The notes beneath the pieces are model-generated. The model saw nothing but the letters and a program-made list of their open reading frames with translations. It did no database searches and was not told the DNA's origin. From Pseudonocardia sp. (GTDB lineage: Bacteria > Actinomycetota > Actinomycetes > Mycobacteriales > Pseudonocardiaceae): a DNA stretch of 53,496 bases. The stretch lies in assembly GCF_025965585.1 (NCBI RefSeq), contig NZ_JAOPWR010000202.1, positions 1 to 53,496 on the forward strand, in the 5' to 3' direction. The position numbers and the translations under genes were made by a program. Shown in pieces: positions 47,730-53,496 of this stretch (positions within the stretch are counted from its first letter, which is position 1; the number at the start of each line of letters is the position of its first letter).

Positions 47730-47942
47730 TCAGTAGCGGCTGCGACGCTCGCCGGGACCCTCGTCGTCGAGATCGGCGGGGGCGTACGGGTCGTCGTAGT
47801 CGTCATCCGCCTTCCCGTCGTCGTGGAGCACCGTCCCACTACCGATCTCGCGCTGTAGCGCGTCGAGATCCATCGTGGGGGAGCTGTACTTGAGCTCGCG
47901 GGCCACCTTCGTCTGCTTGGCCTTGGCTCGTCCGCGCCCCAT
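47730..47942 (-). CDS. DUF3073 family small protein
   Basis: A 70-residue actinobacterial protein. The start MGRGRAKAKQTKVARELKYS is the near-invariant signature of DUF3073, followed by SPTMDLDALQREIG and an acidic tail (DDGKADDDYDDPYAPADLDD). The basic head and acidic tail suggest nucleic-acid or ribosome contact, but no function is known. It converges with the GntR gene, 18 nt apart. ATG 47942 is preceded by AGGGGGA. Confidence 0.9.
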   Translation of the reverse strand: MGRGRAKAKQTKVARELKYSSPTMDLDALQREIGSGTVLHDDGKADDDYDDPYAPADLDDEGPGERRSRY

Positions 47943-48117
47943 GGCTGGTCCCCCTTACAACAGGGAAGGGGCGGCCGGATGTCTCGGCGGCCCCATTCAT
48001 CTCATCAATGTCCTGGTGCCCACCGTACCTTGCTGACCGCCCGGTGTGCGACGTGGCACCTCCTGGTGAGACGACTCACGCAGTCCCGACGCGGATCCGA
48101 CGCTCCGGGCGCGCTTG

Positions 48118-49332
48118 CTAGGGCCGCGCGGACGCACTCTCGCCCACCTCGGTGGCGCGGCCCGCTTCGGCGAGACGGTGCAGCGCCACCAGCGCTCCGA
48201 GGGCTGTGACCGCGCCCAGCGCGAGCATCGCGGGCCAGCCCGCCGCCTGCGCCACCAGGCCTCCGAGCGGCGGCGCCGCCGCGGCGCCCACGTAGTTCGC
48301 CGTGTTGGACACGGCCATCGCGGTGGCGGCGCGCCCCGGGGGCGCGAACTCGCCCGCGGCGGTGAACACCAGCCCGTTCCAGCTGATGGCCAGCGCCGCG
48401 GCCGGCACGAGTACCGCAGCCAACAGCGGGGCAGGCCCGGGCTCCACCACGGCGGCCAGTCCGAACCCGACGGCCACCGCCACGGCGACGATCCGCAGCG
48501 GGCCGAGCCTGCTGCTCGCGCGGTCGGACCAGAACCCGTTGCCCAGCCGTCCGAGCCCGCCCAGCACCTGGGTGAGCGCGAGCAGGCCGCCCGCGAGCGC
48601 CAGCGACATCCCGGCGCCGTCGTGCAGCACCTCCACCAGGAACACCGAGCCCAGGAACTGCGGCACCACCAGCAGCATCCCGCCGACGCTCAGGCGCAGC
48701 AGCCGGCGATCGGCCAGCACGGCGCGGACGCCGGTGGCGGGGGCGCGTCCGGTGGCCCGGTGCCCCGGGGGCTCGCGGATCCACACCGTCACCGCAGCGG
48801 CGGCGACGAGGCAGGTGCCCGCCAGCACCGCGAACACCCCGGGCACGCCCCACGCCGTCGCCACGGCCGGCAGAGCGACGGCGGCCGCGGCGGCCCCGAT
48901 CGGCACCGACGTCTGGCGCACGGCCATCGCCATGCCCCGGTTGCGGGCGGGGAACCAGGTGAGCACTGCCCGTCCGCTCGCGGCGTTGACGCTCGCCCCC
49001 GACGCCCCGGCCAGCAGCAGGAGCGCGCCGACGCCGATCGGGTCGCGCACCAGCGTGGCCGCGCCCAGCGCGATCGCCGACCCGACCAGCCCGACGGCCA
49101 TCACCCCGCGCTCGCCGAACCGGTCGGCGGCCCCACCCCAGGCGATGAGGGTGGCGATCAGGCCCACCGAGATCACACCGATCAGGGCTCCGACGCCGGC
49201 GAGGCTCAGCCCGAAGTGGTCGCGCAGCGCCGGGGTGACGGCCGCGATCCCGAGGAAGTAGGTGGCCGTCGCCGCCTGCGCGAAGGTGCCCACACCGAGG
49301 ACGACCCACCTGTATCCGTTGCCTTCACCCAT
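48118..49332 (-). CDS. Major facilitator superfamily transporter
   Basis: A 404-residue membrane protein with about 12 predicted helices; it starts MGEGNGYRWVVLGVGTFAQA and ends in a short cytoplasmic tail. The loop between helices 2 and 3 (WGGAADRFGERGVMAVGLVG, about 65-84) carries the MFS signature D-R-x-G-x-R-x form, repeated more weakly at NGFWSDRASSRLGPLRIV. The substrate cannot be predicted; the scaffold resembles organic-anion and cyanate-type uptake carriers. A stretch of 281 nt (49333-49613) between it and ygfZ shows no gene. It is not obviously co-transcribed with the neighbours. Confidence 0.87.
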   Translation of the reverse strand: MGEGNGYRWVVLGVGTFAQAATATYFLGIAAVTPALRDHFGLSLAGVGALIGVISVGLIATLIAWGGAADRFGERGVMAVGLVGSAIALGAATLVRDPIGVGALLLLAGASGASVNAASGRAVLTWFPARNRGMAMAVRQTSVPIGAAAAAVALPAVATAWGVPGVFAVLAGTCLVAAAAVTVWIREPPGHRATGRAPATGVRAVLADRRLLRLSVGGMLLVVPQFLGSVFLVEVLHDGAGMSLALAGGLLALTQVLGGLGRLGNGFWSDRASSRLGPLRIVAVAVAVGFGLAAVVEPGPAPLLAAVLVPAAALAISWNGLVFTAAGEFAPPGRAATAMAVSNTANYVGAAAAPPLGGLVAQAAGWPAMLALGAVTALGALVALHRLAEAGRATEVGESASARP

Positions 49333-49613
49333 GGGGCGACGGTACGACGACTTCCCGCGATCCGGGACTTCGATCCCACTTATTGGGAACAGTGTGACTG
49401 CGGGAGGCCCCGCGCCGAGCGTGCGACGCCCCGGTCGAGCGGAGCCGTCGCGCGCTCCATGTGGTCGGCCACGTGCCCGCGACGAGGTCGCACGGGTTCC
49501 GTGTGGGGCGACCCTCTGCGTGTCGATCATCGGGGCGGCCGGTGCGTCGACACCGAGCGGGCAGTGGTTCCGGCGCCGGCCGGACCTACTGCGCGCTGAT
49601 CATGCTCGGCCGG

Positions 49614-50687
49614 TCAGCCGCGCAGGCCGCCGCGCATCTGGGCGGCGCGTCCGGGCGGCAGTGTGCCGTCGTCGGCGGAGACGGAGTCGGGGTCGATCCG
49701 GGCGGGCGTGGCGCGTTCGTCGACCCCGGCCACGAGGTCCGTGTCGATGGGCACCGAGCGCTTGACCAGCGCCAACGCCACCGCGCCCAGCTCGTGGTGC
49801 TGCACCACGGAGCCCACGCGCCCGACCGGCCTGCCGTCGCGGACCACCGGGTCTCCCGGCACGGGCAGGTGCTCGTCGCCGCCGTCGAAGTGCAGGAGGA
49901 CGAGCTGGCGCGGCGGGCGTCCGAGGTTGGCGACGCGGGCCACCGTCTCCTGCCCGCGGTAACAACCCTTCGCCAGGTGGACGGCGGAGCCGATCCAGCC
50001 CACCTCGTGCGGGATCGTGCGGTCGTCGGTGTCGAGGCCCAGCCGGGGGTGCAGGGCCTCCACGCGCAGCGCCTCGAACGCCATGGTGCCCGCCGGGCGG
50101 GCGCCGGCGGCCGTGAGCCGGGCCCACCAGGCGTCCTTCTCGTCGCGGGGGACCACCACGTCGGCGGCGTCCACACCGGGCCACTCCGTGCGCCGGACGA
50201 ACCCGCCGCCGGGCAGGGCGACCGTGCCGTGCGGCGCCGCCGGTACGGCGACCTCGGCGGCGGCCAGCACAGCGGGGGTGTCCGGGCCGACGACGCTCAG
50301 CACCGCCAGCTCGGCCGTGGCGTCCCGGGGCTCGACCTTGGACCAGAACACCATCTTCGTCAGGTAGTCCAGCAGCTCGGGGACGCCGCCGGGCTCGGTG
50401 TCGAGGTACACGGTGTCGTCGGTGTGCGCGACGACCATGTGGTGCAGCACCCGGCCGTTGAGGTCGAGCACGAGCGCCTCGGTGCCGGTGTCGGCGGCTA
50501 GCTCGCTGACGTGCTGGGTGAGCAGCAGGTGCAGCCAGCTCAGCCGGTCCTCGCCGGGGACGGCGATCACACCGCGGTGGCCGCGGTCCACCACCGCCGC
50601 GGAGCGGGCCATCGCCCGCTGCTCGGCGAGCGGGTCGCCGAGGTGCACGGGCACCGCGTCGTCCATGTGGTGTTCGGGGAGAGTCAT
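49614..50687 (-). CDS. ygfZ: Folate-binding protein YgfZ (GcvT-like)
   Basis: A 357-residue aminomethyltransferase-fold protein that binds tetrahydrofolate and aids iron-sulfur cluster assembly or repair. The signature KGCYRGQE (240-247) contains Cys242, which is needed for YgfZ function. Other hallmarks are EDRLSWLHLLLTQHV (about 46-60), VLDLNGRVLHHMVV (73-86) and the final VGRVGSVVQHHELGAVALAL of the C-terminal barrel. ATG 50687 has a GAGG-containing leader. It is co-directional with the fur gene, 22 nt downstream of it, suggesting co-regulation with iron metabolism. Confidence 0.92.
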   Translation of the reverse strand: MTLPEHHMDDAVPVHLGDPLAEQRAMARSAAVVDRGHRGVIAVPGEDRLSWLHLLLTQHVSELAADTGTEALVLDLNGRVLHHMVVAHTDDTVYLDTEPGGVPELLDYLTKMVFWSKVEPRDATAELAVLSVVGPDTPAVLAAAEVAVPAAPHGTVALPGGGFVRRTEWPGVDAADVVVPRDEKDAWWARLTAAGARPAGTMAFEALRVEALHPRLGLDTDDRTIPHEVGWIGSAVHLAKGCYRGQETVARVANLGRPPRQLVLLHFDGGDEHLPVPGDPVVRDGRPVGRVGSVVQHHELGAVALALVKRSVPIDTDLVAGVDERATPARIDPDSVSADDGTLPPGRAAQMRGGLRG

Positions 50688-50709
50688 TCCTCAGGCCTCC
50701 GGCCGGGTG

Positions 50710-51138
50710 TCATGCGAGGTCGTCCTGCGGTGCGTGCTGGCAGGACGTGCAGAGCCCCGACAGTGCGAGATGGGTGACGTCGAGCTCGAAGCCGTCGCCG
50801 CGCAGGCGGTGGGCCAGCTCGTCGAGTAGGTCGGTGGGGGCCTCGGTGATCCGCCCGCAGCTGTGGCACACCAGGTGGACGTGCTGGTGCTCCTGCTCGG
50901 AGTACGTGGGCGCGCCGTGGCCCAGATGCGTGTGCCGCACGAGACCGATGCGCTCGAGCAGGTCGAGCGTGCGGTAGATCGTGGTGATGTTGACGGCGGG
51001 CGCGGACGCCTGCACCTGCGTGCAGATCTGCTCCGGCGTGGCGTGACCGAGATCGCATACGGCGTCGAGCACCAGCTGTCTCTGCGGCGTCATTCTGAGG
51101 CCGCGCTGGTGCAGGGTGCTTCGCAGCGAGGTGTCCAC
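50710..51138 (-). CDS. Fur-family metal-responsive regulator
   Basis: A 142-residue Fur-family repressor. Winged-helix part: LRMTPQRQLVLDAVCDLGHA (about 14-33), then INITTIYRTLDLLERIGLV, the family's recognition helix. The dimer and metal domain has EHQHVHLVCHSCGRI (about 82-96) and CTSCQHA, giving two CxxC pairs for structural zinc plus the HxHxH regulatory site. Fur, Zur or PerR identity cannot be decided without alignment; Zur-type members in actinobacteria have the same cysteines. GTG 51138 is chosen because a TACCAT lies 6 nt upstream. ygfZ follows in the same direction. Confidence 0.9.
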   Translation of the reverse strand: MDTSLRSTLHQRGLRMTPQRQLVLDAVCDLGHATPEQICTQVQASAPAVNITTIYRTLDLLERIGLVRHTHLGHGAPTYSEQEHQHVHLVCHSCGRITEAPTDLLDELAHRLRGDGFELDVTHLALSGLCTSCQHAPQDDLA

Positions 51139-51144
51139 ACCACG

Positions 51145-51150
51145 ATGGTA
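51145..51150 (-). promoter_or_regulatory. Candidate -10 hexamer of the Fur-family gene
   Basis: TACCAT on the minus strand ends 6 nt before the GTG at 51138, again without a ribosome binding site, fitting a leaderless start. Confidence 0.4.
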
Positions 51151-51325
51151 GGCCGTCACCCCTATACCCCTTCGGACTCCGTCCAGCCTGTTGCGAAACA
51201 CCGGCAGATCGACGAACGGTTCACGATCGGTATGCTCCGTCAGGGTGAACGACCACGATTGACCGAGACGATCTCCCTACCCTCGACGAAATGAGGGGTG
51301 TCAACACACTGGGGAAGGACCAACG

Positions 51326-52870
51326 ATGACGGCCGACGCGAGTGGGGCGGGGGCCCCACGGTTCGACGTCGTCCTCCGCGGTTACGACCGCAGGCAGGTC
51401 GATGAGCACGTCGCACGGCTGCAGCGCGTGATGTCCCGGATGCGCGCCGATCTCGAACTGGTCCGCAGCCAGCCGATCCCCGTCGTCCCCCCGCCGCCGC
51501 CCGGTTACGGCGGTCCCGGCCCTGGCCAGCAGTACGGGCAGCCGCCCGGCCGCCCGCCGCGGCCCACCCCGCGCCCCCATCCCGGCGGGGACCAGCCGGA
51601 CATGATCGGCAGCTTCACCGACCGCATGCAGAGCATCCTGCAGGCCGCCGAGGAGGAGGCCGCGGAGATCCGCAACAAGGCGCGGTCCGCCGCCCGCGCC
51701 GAGTCCGAGTCGGTCCGCGCCGAGCTGGCCGAGCTCGTCCGCCGGCGCGACGCCGTGCGCACCGAGCTCACCCGTCTCCGGGGCCAGCTCGAGGGGCTCC
51801 TCGGCGCGCCCACCGCGATGATGGCCGTCTCCCCGCGTGAGAGTGCGCCCTCGCCCGGACGTCCGCGTGAGGGCGCCGCGCCCGTGCCGACCCCGGGTGG
51901 CCGGGCCCCGTCGCCGTCGGGCGGTCCGGCCCCGCAGGGAGCCGGCCCCACAGGCAGCGCGCCGCAGGCCCCGAAGCCCGCTCCGTCGCAGGCTGCGGCG
52001 CAGGACCGGCCGGCCGGTCCTGCACCGGCCCCGAAGCCCTCCCCGCGCCCGGGCCCTGCGCCCGCGGGCCAGCCGAAGCCCCCCGGTCCGCAGGGTGGCC
52101 CTGGCCCCCAGAACCCCCAGCAGAGCGGTCCCCAGAACGTCGGCCAGAAGCCGGGGGGCCAGCAGAAGAGCGGCCAGCAGAACGGTGCGCCCCATGCCGG
52201 GGGCGGCGCCAATGCCACGGTGGCGGCGCGGTCCGTGGCCGCCCCCGTCCCGCCGATCTCCAAGCAGCCCACGCCGAACGGCGCGGTCCCGGGCAAGCCG
52301 GTGCCGGGCCAGAACGGCGCGTCGCGGCCGTCCTCCGGTCCGTCCGGCAGCGGGTCGCCGAACGGGTCGGCGGCGGGCGGTGCCGTGTCCAAGGGCGTCT
52401 CCAACGCCGCCGACCAGCGGTCCCAGGGCTCCACGGCCGGGGCGGCCAACCCGGCGTCCGGCGAGCCGGGCAAGGCGTCCCACCGCCTGCCCACCGGCGC
52501 CATGCCGGCTGTCAGCCAGTCCTCGTCGATGCGTCCGCGCAGCGAGCCCGATCCCGAGCCCGCCGACCTCTTCCGTCCGCAGCCGGGTCAGAAGGGCCGC
52601 GCCGAGCCGGAGCCGGGCCCGTCCGGACGCCCGGCCCAGGGGTCCGCGAAGGACGCCGGTGCGAAGCGTCCCGGCGACGTCGAGGTCACGGTCAAGGTGG
52701 GCTCGGTGCGCCCCTCCTCGCCGTCCGACGCCACGGTGCTCTCGCCCGTCACGCCTCCGAAGAAGGACGCTCCGAAGAACGGCGCGGCCGAGCCGGAGAG
52801 GCCCGGCACCGAGGAATCCGGCGGCCCGGACCGCGCCAACCGTTCGGCCTCGACGTCACGCTCTGGATGA
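51326..52870 (+). CDS. DivIVA-like coiled-coil protein with long disordered Pro/Ala/Gly tail
   Basis: A 514-residue cytoplasmic protein. Residues about 11-40 (PRFDVVLRGYDRRQVDEHVA) match the DivIVA N-terminal membrane-curvature-sensing region. A coiled coil follows at about 93-155 (SFTDRMQSILQAAEEEAAEI, then KARSAARAESESVRAELAEL). From about 160 to the end the sequence is low-complexity Pro, Gly, Ala, Ser and Gln and probably disordered. DivIVA relatives in actinobacteria (Wag31, SepIVA) organise polar growth and cell-wall synthesis; a similar scaffold role is likely. Start ATG 51326 follows GGAAGGA. It is divergent from the Fur gene; a hairpin follows the stop. Confidence 0.82.
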   Translation: MTADASGAGAPRFDVVLRGYDRRQVDEHVARLQRVMSRMRADLELVRSQPIPVVPPPPPGYGGPGPGQQYGQPPGRPPRPTPRPHPGGDQPDMIGSFTDRMQSILQAAEEEAAEIRNKARSAARAESESVRAELAELVRRRDAVRTELTRLRGQLEGLLGAPTAMMAVSPRESAPSPGRPREGAAPVPTPGGRAPSPSGGPAPQGAGPTGSAPQAPKPAPSQAAAQDRPAGPAPAPKPSPRPGPAPAGQPKPPGPQGGPGPQNPQQSGPQNVGQKPGGQQKSGQQNGAPHAGGGANATVAARSVAAPVPPISKQPTPNGAVPGKPVPGQNGASRPSSGPSGSGSPNGSAAGGAVSKGVSNAADQRSQGSTAGAANPASGEPGKASHRLPTGAMPAVSQSSSMRPRSEPDPEPADLFRPQPGQKGRAEPEPGPSGRPAQGSAKDAGAKRPGDVEVTVKVGSVRPSSPSDATVLSPVTPPKKDAPKNGAAEPERPGTEESGGPDRANRSASTSRSG

Positions 52871-52878
52871 TCCCGATC

Positions 52879-52911
52879 GCGCACCGTCACGTCGCAAGGC
52901 GTACGGTGCGC
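52879..52911 (+). terminator. Hairpin after the DivIVA-like gene
   Basis: GCGCACCGT (52879-52887) and ACGGTGCGC (52903-52911) form a perfect 9-bp stem with a 15-nt loop, starting 8 nt after the stop codon and ending 4 nt before the ATG of the next gene. It may end the first transcript or affect translation of the second. Confidence 0.5.
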
Positions 52912-52915
52912 TGTC

Positions 52916-53496
52916 ATGCAGCTGGCTCTGACGCCGGAAGTGCTGTTCCCGCTGGTCGCGGGCGCCCTGGTGGCCGTCGCGGTGATCGCGGTCATCGTCG
53001 TGCTCGCCCGCGGCTCTCAGCCACAGACCGATGAGACCCTCGCGCCCACCTCGGCCGACTGGACGGGTGAGGCCGCCACCGCGGATCCCGAGCCCGTCGA
53101 GTCCCGGGCGTTGGCAGCCCTGCCCCAGCGCCTCACGGTGGCCGAGGCCGTCGCCGTGCGGGAGGCGGACACCGCCCCGCTCCCGATCATCTCGCCCGCG
53201 TACGCGACGGCGGCGCCCGCCGCATCGGTGACGATGTCGTCCGCCGCCGGTGAGGCGACGGGCGAACGGGTGATCGCCGCCGACCGGGTGCCTGCCACCG
53301 CGGAGCCGTCCGTCTCCGGTGACACCGCGGCCGCGGCCCGGCCTGCGCCGGCCGATGTCACCTCTGCGCCCGCCGCGACCTGGGAGCAGGCGCCCGCGGC
53401 CGCTGAGCCGGTGGTGGCGGCCGCGTCCCGGTCCTCCGCGCCGCTGACGGCCATGCCCACCGAGGAGGTGGCCCCGGGCGGGACCGCCGCCTCGCG
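52916..53496 (+). CDS. Membrane-anchored Ala/Pro-rich protein (3' truncated by window end)
   Basis: ATG 52916 opens a frame that stays open to the window edge (193 complete codons). It begins MQLALTPEVLFPLVAGALVA, a single hydrophobic helix of about 25 residues (to about VIVVLA), followed by an Ala/Pro/Glu/Thr-rich stretch without clear fold. The short N-terminal helix and long acidic tail suggest a membrane anchor with its tail either outside or in the cytoplasm. No ribosome binding site precedes it; the DivIVA-gene hairpin lies directly upstream. The function is unknown, and its place behind the DivIVA-like gene hints at the cell envelope. Confidence 0.7.
   Translation, partial: MQLALTPEVLFPLVAGALVAVAVIAVIVVLARGSQPQTDETLAPTSADWTGEAATADPEPVESRALAALPQRLTVAEAVAVREADTAPLPIISPAYATAAPAASVTMSSAAGEATGERVIAADRVPATAEPSVSGDTAAAARPAPADVTSAPAATWEQAPAAAEPVVAAASRSSAPLTAMPTEEVAPGGTAAS

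Noticed and set aside
49541-49562. GTCGACACCGAGCGG, similar to the 22-bp repeat at 6882
   Set aside because: Only about 11 identical bases in a row, easily expected by chance at this GC content.

Overview
This is a GC-rich actinobacterial chromosome segment. Gene order and protein style (GTG starts, short PurL with separate PurS/PurQ, DUF3073, DivIVA-like protein beside Fur, actinobacterial iol cluster) suggest Pseudonocardiaceae, probably Pseudonocardia; this is inferred from sequence features, not from a database match. No rRNA, tRNA, CRISPR array, transposase or integrase is visible.

Layout. (1) 1-3.7 kb: a partial gene end, a decayed potassium-channel pore fragment, threonine aldolase (minus), an ECF/SigE-type sigma factor linked through a 15-codon micro-ORF to a membrane protein that is probably its anti-sigma partner, and a TetR regulator. 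(2) 3.8-21 kb: de novo purine genes purB, purC, purS, purQ, purL, purF and purM, all on the plus strand. They are interrupted by a DUF2334 deacetylase-like protein, two minus-strand genes (metallo-beta-lactamase fold protein, NAD-dependent epimerase), a three-gene signalling cassette (response regulator-PP2C phosphatase, CHASE3 histidine kinase, single-domain response regulator), a sterol-carrier-like protein and a PAS-GGDEF-EAL protein. (3) 21-27.3 kb: an NrtR-like Nudix regulator, then a minus-strand operon of phytanoyl-CoA-type dioxygenase, SDR and a frameshifted Gfo/Idh oxidoreductase, divergent from a LacI-type regulator; then a VOC protein. (4) 27.3-31.5 kb: a tightly overlapping operon of cytochrome P450, one-protein flavin/2Fe-2S reductase and TIM-barrel isomerase, divergent from a second LacI regulator across a perfect operator-like palindrome. 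(5) 31.7-47.7 kb: a 14-gene minus-strand myo-inositol locus (iolC, Cgl0159-type aldolase, iolB, iolD, iolA, iolE-like, CUT2-type ABC importer, iolG, iolH and extra Gfo/Idh plus IolE-like genes), headed by a divergent GntR regulator and a 20-bp palindrome. (6) 47.7-53.5 kb: DUF3073 protein, MFS transporter, YgfZ, Fur, a DivIVA-like coiled-coil protein and a truncated membrane-anchored protein.

How it works together. Regions 3-5 look like one accessory catabolic island for inositols and related polyols. The importer and IolG/E/D/B/C/A explain ordinary myo-inositol use. The P450-reductase-isomerase and dioxygenase-SDR-Gfo/Idh operons, each with its own LacI regulator, add oxidative steps that plain inositol does not need. 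The most interesting hypothesis is that they funnel modified cyclitols or sugars (for example O-methyl inositols) into the iol pathway. That is inference; no substrate can be read from sequence.

A second theme is transcription start design: several genes (TetR, purB, purS, purL, LacI at 30.5 kb, iolC, Fur) have a plausible -10 hexamer ending 6-8 nt before a GTG start, with no ribosome binding site, suggesting leaderless mRNAs.
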